Origin: Larix kaempferi
Lineage: Eukaryota > Streptophyta > Pinopsida > Pinales > Pinaceae
Direction of reading: 5' to 3'
Length of the DNA: 64,000 nt
Assembly (NCBI GenBank): GCA_027924585.1
Contig: BSBM01001941.1
Coordinates: 434,001 to 498,000, forward strand
This document shows, in pieces, positions 55,488 through 63,963 of the stretch (position 1 is the first letter of the stretch; each line of letters opens with the position of its first letter). The translations under genes and the position numbers were made by a program. The notes under the pieces were generated by a model. It had not been told where the DNA came from and did no database searches. It worked only from the letters and a program-made list of their open reading frames with translations.

Positions 55488-56192
55488 TCATTGGGAACCC
55501 ATATTTCTGAAGGGAACAAGGGTGGGTTTGGAGCGTTGTTGAGCTGCAATCTTGTCCTTAGCTAGCTTAGCCAACCCTAGGACTTCCATCATTGTGTTGG
55601 GACAAAACATTTTGACCTCTGAGCGAATTTTATCCTTGAGACCACTAATAAAACAACTCCTGTAGAATTCATCAGACAATCCTTCTGTGTGGTTGGCCAA
55701 TTTCTCAAATTCTTTCTGATACTCTCTCACTGTGCCAATTTGGTGAAGTTTAGTGAGTGCTCCTGTGAAATCATCAAAAGCACTAGGGCCAAATCGTGGC
55801 AAAATGAGTTGGCAAAAATCTGTCCAGTTTGGCTCGGGATGAGCTTTGATGTACCAATGGTACCATTGAAGGGCTTCCTGTTCCAAATGAAATGATGCAA
55901 GTGGAACTTTCTGGACATCAAAAGTATTATGCAGACTGAAATATTGTTCTGCTTGGTATATCCATCCAGTCGGATCAATACCATTGAAGCGAGGAAAATC
56001 AAGCTTCGGCCCACGAAAATTGTTGGAAGAAGAGAACCCGGTGGCTACAAAATATTCTGGCTGTCGGTTATTGTTCATGGCTGAATGCTGAAGATGGAGG
56101 CTAAATTTTTTTTCATCCAGATCTTGGAGTTTGGTTTGGATGGCTGCAAGTGCTTCCTCCATGGTGTTTGCTCCTGCACGGGTGACAACCAT
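55488..56192 (-). CDS. gag: Reina-E gag (capsid) ORF
   Basis: 234 codons from ATG 56190-56192 (MVVTRAGANTMEEALAAI). Coiled N-terminus KLQDLDEKKFSLHLQHSAM, then LDFPRFNGIDPTGWIYQAEQ, QEALQWYHWYIKAH, FDDFTGALTKLHQIGTVREY, CFISGLKDKIRSEVKMFC. Uninterrupted, unlike the capsid parts of A, B and C. It ends in NMGSQ-TGA directly before the zinc-knuckle frame. Full-length capsid domain of the Retrotrans_gag type. Confidence 0.85.
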   Translation of the reverse strand: MVVTRAGANTMEEALAAIQTKLQDLDEKKFSLHLQHSAMNNNRQPEYFVATGFSSSNNFRGPKLDFPRFNGIDPTGWIYQAEQYFSLHNTFDVQKVPLASFHLEQEALQWYHWYIKAHPEPNWTDFCQLILPRFGPSAFDDFTGALTKLHQIGTVREYQKEFEKLANHTEGLSDEFYRSCFISGLKDKIRSEVKMFCPNTMMEVLGLAKLAKDKIAAQQRSKPTLVPFRNMGSQ

Positions 56193-57123
56193 AACCAGGT
56201 GTTTTTTTTTTTTTTTTTTTTTAGACTGGAGCGGCTACGGCATGGATTTTTTTTTTTCCAGACTGGAGCGGCTACGGCTCGGAAGGAATTTGGAACAACG
56301 ACGAACGGCTGGATCTGGAACGGCTTGCAAAATAGATCTGAAACGGCGCAGCAGTGATCGACAATATTGCAGCTGAAAGTAGATATGGACCCCAGGTATG
56401 TGCGGCTTCCTAACAATTCAGGGTTTTCACTCGGCCACCAATGCTGTCTAATGGCTTGCGTATTGGGGCAGTACCCGTCACTCCACGGCTCAGGTAAAAC
56501 TGATAACTGCTTTGCCACAAACGACAGCTCTTGGTTTACCTCACGGGTGGGAACTAGTCAATCAGGTAGGGGTCGTTGCCCTTTTCACTGGCAAGTCCTC
56601 TTCATGGGCCAGCTACTTCGGGGTTCCTGTGGTACTCCTCACAATGAGTTTTAGGGCTTATGCCCAAGTACTTCTCACAGTTAAGCGGATAGGGATTATT
56701 CCCAAATCCGAACCTGCAACAGAAAAAATTTGGGCAGAAATTCTACCCAATGTTCAAAAACCGGATCTATATTGCTCAGAATCGCTAATATAGCATGTTT
56801 CCGGAACTGGAACAACCACTCTGCTTCTACCCATGAAAGCGAAATAGAAATCTGGGCACTCGGTCAAAAGATTTTCTCGCCGCAATTTTTGCGGCCGTCA
56901 CCGAAATTCTGAAAAATTGCTGATTTTAAATCCGCGATACCTGCACTTTTAGAACTCCAAATAAGATGATTTTTTTTTTGAAACTGCGTATTTTTGAAAG
57001 AGGAATTCAGATATGCAATCGGTTTATTCTGATTTGGTGCAAAAAGTTTCAGAAATTGATCTGAAAGTCACCGTCCAAAAAAAGAAAAAGAAAAAAAAAT
57101 TTCCCACTTGTGCCAAGGAAAGT
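56193..57123. other. Reina-E leader between PBS and gag
   Basis: About 930 bp. It holds two long T-runs on the plus strand (56200-56222 and 56248-56259), and a GACTGGAGCGGCTACGGC repeat that corresponds to the TTGCCGATCAC repeats in the B and C leaders. It contains the antisense ORF 56512-56793. Confidence 0.6.
56512..56793 (+). other. Antisense ORF in the Reina-E leader
   Basis: 93 codons, starting MPQTTALGLPHGWELVNQVG and containing VVLLTMSFRAYAQVLLTVKR. Antisense to Reina-E, collinear with the ORFs in the leaders of A, B and C. The middle is hydrophobic. No recognised family. Confidence 0.35.
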
Positions 57124-57135
57124 GCTTTGATACCA
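57124..57135 (-). other. Reina-E primer-binding site
   Basis: Minus strand TGGTATCAAAGC, one base off the tRNA-Met consensus, two bases from the 5' LTR (57138). Confidence 0.85.
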
Positions 57136-57137
57136 GA

Positions 57138-57522
57138 TGTGATGCACCTGCAATAATTAATTAATGCAAATACATGAGATATCAGAAATAATAGAACAGA
57201 ATCGCTTTTGTATTGATCACGGGCCACTTCGAGGGGGCAACCTCCTTTGAGCAAGCTCAATACAATTAACTTCACGGTGCCTTCAATGACCTCAACACAC
57301 ACTTATATACTAAGTCTATGCCCAATACCATGAGTCAAAACCATGGGACATATAATACTACGGGATGACTTACAAAGCATATGCGTCCAATACTATGGGT
57401 CAATAATATGGGCTAATATAAACTACGGATCAACAAATACTACGGGACGACTTACAAAGCATATGCGTCGAACAACAATATACTAACATAGTAAAGAGAA
57501 GAGTTTACATAGGTTCCTAACA
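57138..57522 (-). repeat. Reina-E 5' LTR
   Basis: 385 bp, about seven substitutions from the 3' LTR and no indels seen by eye. TATA-like CTTATATAC at 57302-57310. Confidence 0.9.
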
Positions 57523-57527
57523 CTTGC

Positions 57528-57764
57528 CTTGTTTAGAGACAGATCAGGAAATGGACCAGCCACATCACTATGAATGAGATCAAGGGTTTGAGAAGCTCTC
57601 CTAGCCTTTCCCTTTTTAAATTTCTTCTTAGGATGCTTTCCCATCAAACAACCATGACAGTTACCTTTGGTAAATTTGATTTTTGGTATCCCATCAACCA
57701 TATCCTTTGCATGCATGTCATGCAAGTATTTGTAGTTGAGATGCTCGAATCTTTCATGCCACAA
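57528..57764 (-). pseudogene. pol: copia-H GAG-pre-integrase and integrase start
   Basis: Reads MWHERFEHLNYKYLHDMHAK, then CHGCLMGKHPKKKFKKGKAR, QTLDLIHSDVAGPFPDLSLN. The H-H-C-C zinc finger (WHERFEHL; CHGCLMGKH) and the first catalytic Asp (HSDVAGP) are present. It breaks at LNKA, where Reina-E has inserted, and continues at 53259. Confidence 0.85.
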
Positions 57765-57800
57765 CCTGCTTTCTTCATTGGCATGAGTATGGAGGGCTGA

Positions 57801-58190
57801 TTACTTTGAGAGAGGAAGAAAGTGCGAGAATTCATATAGCTTGGAGTTGTGATTTGCAATTCCTTTTGCAATGATCTCACCTGAGACCATGTCTTGTATC
57901 TCGACCTCATTTGGAGAAAATATCACCCTTTTGGGGTTTCCAATATGAGTCATTTGATATACTAAAAGTAAGTTAGCTATAAGAGAAGGAACATAAAGCA
58001 CATCAACAAAATATCCATGGTCAAGATTTATTTTTCCAATACCTTGAGAGGAGACTTCTACATTATTTCCCATCATGATAGGTGGGCCAACTGAGCTCTC
58101 GAAGTCTGAGAAGAGGTTCTTCAAAGAAGACATGTGTCTTGAGGCCCCTGAATTTATGATGAAAGAAGAATCTGTTGATGCACTTTCCAT
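57801..58190 (-). pseudogene. copia-H protease
   Basis: 129 open codons: SSFIINSGASRHMSS, where the usual WIIDSGASxHM has Asn for the catalytic Asp, then MGNNVEVSSQGIGKI, VLYVPSLIANLLLVYQMTHI and IIAKGIANHNSKLYEF. Clearly the copia retropepsin and its C-terminal extension. The Asp-to-Asn change would inactivate it. Overlaps the end of the gag frame in another frame. Confidence 0.8.
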
Positions 58191-59143
58191 GTAGGCATAA
58201 CATCTTTCTTGTCTTCAGATATGGAAGTTTCAGAATCTTTCTTCTTTGCACATGCAGGTACAGGAAAGTTGTTCCCTTCAAGTAATTTTGACATCAAATC
58301 TATAGTCTTCTGCATGCAAGCACTCTCAGGATAAGGCCCTCTATGACAGTATGTGCACTCTGCCTTTCCCTTTTTAGAATGTTTGGCCTTTTTAGAGTAC
58401 AAAGCTCTATCTAACTGGTGTGTAGGCCTTGTATCACTAGGAATCTCTAGCTTTCCTATATCATTTGCTCTCTCTACAACTGTAAGGGCTGAATCCAATT
58501 TGGGTATGATCATTGCCATTGAAATCAACTTCTCTTCCTCTTGGGTAAGATATTGTGTGAAATCATCAAATGAGGGAAAATTCCATCTTAGAATGGACAA
58601 CCTAGCTGACTGGAAAGTAGAGATAAAAGATGAGAAATTTGCCGCCAACTTTGAGAGAATGGCAAGTATAACCTGCTTATCTTCCTTCACTATCTCATAT
58701 CTTTTCAACTGTGATATCAAGCTTTTGAACTTGGTGAGAAAGGCATTGATAGAATCGAAGCTGCTAAGACTCAAACATATGAGCTCATTCTCCAATTTGT
58801 GTGCTACCATATCATCCTTTGTCCCAAAGAGATATTTGAGCTTGTCCCACACCTCTTTCGGAGATGTAAGATCGATGACATGAAAGTGTAGTTCATCAAA
58901 AATTGAGAGGAGGAGACCAATTGCTTCATCAAGCCGATCCAAGTACTTGGAATTTTCAACTACATTGAGATGTTCTACCATCGTTTCGTTGAGCATTCGG
59001 GTGAAGCTCTTGGATTTCATGAAGAGAGCCATCTTGGCTTTCCACTCAACATAGTTGGAAGATGTAAGCTTTAGATCCATCTGAATAGAGAAAGTCGAAT
59101 AGTTCAAGAAGATTCCGAACGGGTGAATAAACCTACAAAACAA
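58154..59143 (-). CDS. gag: copia-H gag (UBN2 type)
   Basis: 329 open codons. The natural start is probably the internal Met of MDLKLTSSNYVEWKAKMALF (near 59080), the usual copia gag start. UBN2 segments: LTSPKEVWDKLKYLFGTKDD, AHKLENELICLSLSSFDSIN, LSKLAANFSSFISTFQSARL, FDDFTQYLTQEEEKLISM. The zinc knuckle reads CTYCHRGPYPESAC, with the His replaced by Tyr. Downstream, MPTWKVHQQILLSS is a shifted reading of the join to protease. Ends with TAG near 58154. Confidence 0.85.
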   Translation of the reverse strand: MFCRFIHPFGIFLNYSTFSIQMDLKLTSSNYVEWKAKMALFMKSKSFTRMLNETMVEHLNVVENSKYLDRLDEAIGLLLSIFDELHFHVIDLTSPKEVWDKLKYLFGTKDDMVAHKLENELICLSLSSFDSINAFLTKFKSLISQLKRYEIVKEDKQVILAILSKLAANFSSFISTFQSARLSILRWNFPSFDDFTQYLTQEEEKLISMAMIIPKLDSALTVVERANDIGKLEIPSDTRPTHQLDRALYSKKAKHSKKGKAECTYCHRGPYPESACMQKTIDLMSKLLEGNNFPVPACAKKKDSETSISEDKKDVMPTWKVHQQILLSS

Positions 59144-59373
59144 TAAAAGATGTGCTGATGGAGAATGCTACAGTTCGACTGAACACTACCTTAAGGAAAC
59201 TTGGCACATGGAATAAGTCCTTCACACCTAGCTAGACCTCAATGGATTTCTCCAATGAAATCAAGTAATAGCACCAAGGTTTGATTTGGAAACTCAGAGG
59301 CTTCTGGTGCACAAGTGAAAGATAGTTGCTCAAATAAATGCTGCAACTATTGCAATTCAAATAGCTACTTCCT

Positions 59374-59385
59374 GCTATGATACCA
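59374..59385 (-). other. copia-H primer-binding site
   Basis: Minus strand TGGTATCATAGC (then AGG), directly inside the LTR edge 59386; one base off the tRNA-Met consensus. Confidence 0.85.
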
Positions 59386-60150
59386 TGTAATAATATGCAA
59401 GGATATGACAGTTGTAGCAGCTCACAATCAAACTCACAAATATGTTGCAAACAAGAAGAGAAGGAGACACTCAATTATCACTCATAAACACAATAGAATA
59501 GAATATAATCTCAAGATTATACAATGGATAAGAATGTAAGTGAATGAATACAATAGAACAATACGGTGCATAATATAGTATTCGAATAGGACAATTAGGG
59601 CATTCGAATTCCTAACTCATACTGTGGCTTGAATGATAGTGGAGTCATCATCCATTCAATGTATCAGTCATCAGATGTAACAGTCAGTCAACTGAGTCTA
59701 ACTGAGTGAAGTAGGCACTAACTGAATGAAGGAGGCTTAGTGGAGGGTGCATGAGGATTCTAATTGAGTGAGGTGGGCATGAATTGAATGAAGGAGGCTC
59801 AGTGAAGGGTGCATGAGGGTCTAACTGGAGTCAGAATGGATAGACTAGTCTCACTGGAGGTCTATCGGAGTGAAACAGTCAGTGGAGGAGTCAATCTAGC
59901 CTCAAATCAAGTAAGAAATGAGTGATAACTGACTAGTAGGTGAGAAAGGCACCTAACTGGCTGTGGTAGGTGAGAAAGGTGCACTTGGCATGAAGAAGGG
60001 TGCCTTTGGTAGGTAGGATGCCCCCTGGGGGATGTAGACAGGATGTGGAGAGCTAGTATGAAGCTATAGGAGCTGGGAGGTGCACCATGATGATGAATGA
60101 ATGCATGCATGCATGCAAAATTGAAAAATGATGGGGAGAATATTCCAACA
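59386..60150 (-). repeat. copia-H 5' LTR
   Basis: 765 bp, same ends as 51286-52053, many substitutions between the two, no large indels. Followed by ATAGA. Confidence 0.9.
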
Positions 60151-61102
60151 ATAGAGGCCATTAAAAATGTCCCCATGCCAACATTTTCAAGCAAAAATGT
60201 GTGCCCACCCAGCCCTGTTACACCCATTTATTTCTGTTGGCCCCTTTGCAAAATGGGGCATAGATTTCATGCACTATAAGCCTACCTTAGTCGGGGGGCA
60301 TGGTTACGTCATAGTAGCCATGGATTACTTTACTAAATGGGTCGAGGCTATGCCTACGTAGAATGAAGACGAAAAAACTGCCACACTCTTCATGTTTAAT
60401 CATGTTATTGCACGGTTCAGAGTTCCACAAGCCATAGTCACTGACCATGGATCTCACTTTCAAAACCACATGGTAGATGAATTGAGTTCCAGAATGGGTT
60501 TTCATCATGAAAACTCAACCCCTTACTACCCACAGTCCAACAGACAAGTAGAGGCCATCAACAAGGTCTTGAAAACCATGATTCAATGCATGGTAGGTAC
60601 GCACAAGTCTAACTAACACAACATGCTCTTTTCCGCACTATGGGCATACCGGACCTCTGTCAAGACTGCCACCGGATTTACACCTTTCCAACTTATTTAT
60701 GGATTGGAGGCAGTTCTACCTATAGAGTGCGAGATTCCATCACTCAAACTCGCACTTGAACTTCTTCCAAACACCACTTCTGAGGAAGAACACTTCCTCT
60801 ACCTAGCGAAACTTGACGAGAACCACCGCGATGCTACTCTTGCCAACAAAGCACACAAGAAATGCATCAAGGAACAATGAGATAGGTCAGTCAAACCTTG
60901 TGTCTTTAACGAGGGTGATTTGGTCCTCACATATGACCAAAATCATGATAAGCTAGGGGCAGGTAAGTTCGAGTCCATATGGCATGGACCGCACATAGTA
61001 AAACATGTTTTGGAGAAGGTATCCTACAAACTAGAGGACTATGATGGAATCTCTTTGGGTGAGCCCCGCAATGGGATCTACCTAAAGAGGTACTATGCCT
61101 AA
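60151..61102 (+). pseudogene. pol: Tat-G integrase core and C-terminus
   Basis: Continues the integrase after copia-H. From 60167 in one frame: LHPFISVGPFAKWGIDFMHY (first Asp), VIVAMDYFTKWVEAMPT, VTDHGSHFQNHMVDELSS (second Asp), STPYYPQSNRQVEAINKVLK (Glu), WAYRTSVKTATGFTPFQLIY, LEAVLPIECEIPSLK, then the C-terminal SIWHGPHIVKHVLEK (GPY/F-like). The D-D-E triad is intact. In-frame stops at 60359, 60614 and 60878. Ends TAA 61100-61102. A frameshift lies at the copia-H junction. Confidence 0.85.
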
Positions 61103-61228
61103 GTCTTTCATGCATAGATATATTGTATATACTATACATGGAGTGTGTTTTTTGTGGTGTGACGCTTTTGTTTTAGTGTTTCTAGATCTTGTTTCGCTAC
61201 TTATACCATGTTATGTCTGCATGTGTAG

Positions 61229-61642
61229 ATGTCAAATTGCTATGTATTTGCGGATGGCGTCAACCGACATACCCATAACCTTGCTTCGGCAGCCTGGGTG
61301 CTTTATTCCCCCACTGGCGAGCTCATTAGCTCAGGAGGAAGTTGTCTAGGATACGCAACCAATAACGCCGTAGAGTATCAGGCGGTGATTGGTACTCTAA
61401 TTGACGTTCTTTCCTTGGGTATGAACCATGTTGTTATCCATTTGGATTCACAACTAGTGGTTTCTCATCTGAAACGAATTTACGCTATCCGGGACCCTAC
61501 TCTACTTCGTCTCTTCAGACGAGTCTGTCTTCTGGAAAGTTCCTTTGAATCTATTCAATACCTGAACATTCGACAAGACATGAATACAGTTGCTGACTCG
61601 ATGCCCAACTTCATTTTAGATTGGTACATTGCACACACATAA
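61229..61642 (+). CDS. Tat-G second RNase H (archaeal-type, aRNH), intact ORF
   Basis: 137 codons without interruption, from an ATG 126 bp after the integrase stop. RNase H fold with all acidic residues in place: YVFADGVNRHTHNLASAAWV (Asp), ATNNAVEYQAVIGTLIDVLS (Glu), NHVVIHLDSQLVVSHLKRIY (Asp), IRQDMNTVADSMPNFILDWY (Asp). An additional RNase H outside the normal RT-RNase H is a hallmark of Tat-lineage elements. Here it is downstream of integrase as a separate ORF. It is the only fully open enzyme domain of Tat-G, whose first RNase H looks degenerate. It should remove RNA from RNA-DNA hybrids in reverse transcription. Confidence 0.85.
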   Translation: MSNCYVFADGVNRHTHNLASAAWVLYSPTGELISSGGSCLGYATNNAVEYQAVIGTLIDVLSLGMNHVVIHLDSQLVVSHLKRIYAIRDPTLLRLFRRVCLLESSFESIQYLNIRQDMNTVADSMPNFILDWYIAHT

Positions 61643-63738
61643 CATGTTCATAAAATATAAAGGCATACATAACATGTAAATCATCCATTGTATAAGAAAA
61701 CATGTAAACAAGATCTCATTAATCATCCATAGAACAAAAAATGTATAAAGCCACTGAAAATGTCTGTATATATATATAAATCGATACAAAATGGTAGTGC
61801 TAATACAAAAATTTGAAGCATGCTAGATTTCAGTAAGAGTCATCTCTAACCAAATTTGAAGCTTATAAGCTTTCATTCCATACATACGCATAAACCTAAT
61901 CCCTAGGCTGCTTATGATAACAGACTAAGACCCTCGTCACTTTATAGAGCAGTGTGCCAAAATGTGAAGACAGCTCGTGTTGGCTATACAATGTTGACCA
62001 GAGGTTTTATGAAGACCCAGGCTCTGCGCGGTTACCTTAAACCAACAAAACCCCTTCGCACCGGCCCTTTCGGCAACAGCCTGCGAGCAGGCTGAGGTCT
62101 CACCCAAGGTGTTTCTAATGGGGCACTACGGACTCAGATGTCCACAGTGAGTGATGAGTTGATGACTATGACGAAGTTCATGGTAGTGCACCGGCTGTGT
62201 ACTGCGAAGGTCGGAATGCGCAGTGATGGTCAACACCGTGGTCCGCACCACTACCTTCTTCCTTACTGCGAGACTTAATACTACACTACGAACACTACCA
62301 CTTGACTTCCTACACTTGGACTAAATGCAAAATGCTTAAGCCAGTGAGCTAAATACCACTTATCCACTCAGTCATACACTTAACTAACTTACTACTTAAT
62401 GCTCATAACACACACTTAGAATGTTACTATTTTAATCATAACCCTCAGGTGCGAAATAACTGTTATACATTCATCGACTGCATCCATTCAAACATGTAAA
62501 CAACTTTCCCCATGCTCAAGCAGACAATAGATTCATTGTTCCTAGAAGCAAAGCTAGTATTAACCATACATCCATTCATGTAGACCCAACATATCATTCC
62601 ATACTCTCTTGATGGCGAATGCATATAAAAGCCTTCTCATAACAGACTGCAAGCCAATATTCAGACATCCAACTACAGAAACAGATAAATACAAACACAC
62701 ATATAAACATTCAGTCACTCAACACACTATTTAACATGGTTCACTCCCCCGGATGGGAAGTTACGTCCACAAGAACTGTGTTTGATATTTCTTTTAAGGA
62801 AGGGTTCATAGTTCTTAGCCGCACACTCAACTACGGCTCTTTTCTTGCTCAGATAGGTCTTTGTGCACTTGGCTGCAGAGCCTTTGCAATGTTTTCTTGA
62901 CTCAAAAGATATTACAATACAATATGGTCATAATGACCATCCTCTCTTTTCTTGAGCAACTAACCAACCCTCCCTATACAAAATTGTCCTCTTGATATAG
63001 ATCATGCCCGAAGGTTGTGTCTTTACAACATTGAAGACTGAAACCCTTAGGGTTTCCAAACCACTACGGTCCCTCTGAACCATCATGCAGGCTTCTGGTA
63101 GCGATTTTGTTGTCGTGGCAGTCCTCCACGTCTTAGATCCATTGCTTTCAGCCTTCCTGTTGTGCGCACACCAACAGGTCATCCACTTCGAGCTGCCCTT
63201 CCACTAACAGACTCATGCAACTGGCTCAGCTCCCAGTCGCTTTCCCTGCAGGTCATCCGTCCTCTAATGGATGCGTACAACTGGCTCAACTCCAGTCATT
63301 GTCCGTCTTCCGTTTTCCTCTTAATGGTCACATACTCTGCTGCACGCCAAATTGTCACTTTCCTGACCTGTCCTCTGCTTAACGGACTCGTACAGTTGGT
63401 CGCCTTCCTAATCTGCTCATGCCCACCGCTCGGCACTTCTGGAGCATCTTTCCAAAATTAGACCATTACCGGTCCATCCGATACTTGCACCTAATGTCCA
63501 ACACTCTGCTTTGCTGGCTCCACGTGTCCTGACTGCTTCACAGAACTGCTTCCTCGCAGCACTGGTCTTCGTGGTACTCCCAAAATTTAGATGCTGCGCA
63601 AAGCTTCAGCCTGATCAAAACTTGAATGCTGCGCACAGCTCCACAACACCCTCAACACTTAGGCAAAATTATATTTTTGAGCTGCACTCAGTTCAGCTTT
63701 CCCTGCTTACCACAAAAAGGTGTTTCCAAAACTTTGTC
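61643..63738. other. Tat-G 3' spacer between pol and the (off-window) 3' LTR
   Basis: No convincing sense gene. Base composition becomes less AT-rich after about 61900. Degenerate repeats GACTCRTGCAACTGGCTCA occur near 63209, 63270 and 63380. A short inverted repeat CAGCCTGCGAGCAGGCTG lies at 62078-62095. Long spacers of this kind, sometimes with extra ORFs, are known for Tat elements. Confidence 0.6.
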
Positions 63739-63963
63739 TCAACCTGGGCCCAACACCCCGACGGTGTACTTCTGATAAACCCGGGGTAGATCATGGACAC
63801 CTGGCTCTGGGATATCCAGTTTCAACTTGTGGAGCTTCTCATAGACCTCCTCCACCTCCTTGATGCCATCACACATCACAGGACCTAGGACTGGCATCTC
63901 TCCTCTCCTCGCAATGAGAAAGACTCCAATTGGTTGCGATGGACCCACATTTGCACAAAACAT
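63739..63963 (-). CDS. Antisense ORF in the Tat-G 3' spacer, unknown function
   Basis: 74 codons from the first Met (MFCANVGPSQPIGVFLIARR), then GEMPVLGPVMCDGIKEVEEV and HKLKLDIPEPGVHDLPRVYQ. An in-frame stop upstream at about 63991 means it is complete in the window. The composition is protein-like, with a Lys/Glu-rich helix. I do not recognise the family. Antisense extra ORFs between pol and 3' LTR are known in some Tat elements, so it may be one; it could also be chance. Confidence 0.35.
   Translation of the reverse strand: MFCANVGPSQPIGVFLIARRGEMPVLGPVMCDGIKEVEEVYEKLHKLKLDIPEPGVHDLPRVYQKYTVGVLGPG

Larger units (their letters stand above)
53265..57522 (-). mobile_element. Reina-E: young non-autonomous Reina-like element inside copia-H
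   Basis: 4258 bp, minus strand. LTRs 53265-53649 and 57138-57522 (385 bp each) differ at about seven positions by eye. Flanks CTTGT (53260-53264) and CTTGC (57523-57527) match at four of five. It has gag, zinc knuckle and protease and a shortened pol with the same gaps as Reina-A: no RT, no integrase core. All three coding parts lie in one frame, interrupted by one UGA and one UAA. It is the youngest insertion whose age can be judged here. Confidence 0.9.
51286..60150 (-). mobile_element. copia-H: Ty1/copia element lacking RT, target duplication ATAGA
   Basis: LTRs 51286-52053 and 59386-60150; ATAGA at 51281-51285 and 60151-60155. Minus-strand order: gag (UBN2 type), protease, GAG-pre-integrase, integrase, then a short non-coding end and polypurine tract. 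No RT or RNase H is present between integrase and 3' LTR. Reina-E splits the integrase. The LTRs differ at many positions, so this insertion is clearly older than Reina-E. Confidence 0.9.

Noticed and set aside
56131-56376. Phe-rich ORFs at 56085-56376
   Set aside because: Produced by long T-runs in the Reina-E leader.
62078-62095. CAGCCTGC/GCAGGCTG inverted repeat as a terminator
   Set aside because: Bacterial-type terminators do not apply; the stem is short and no T-run follows.
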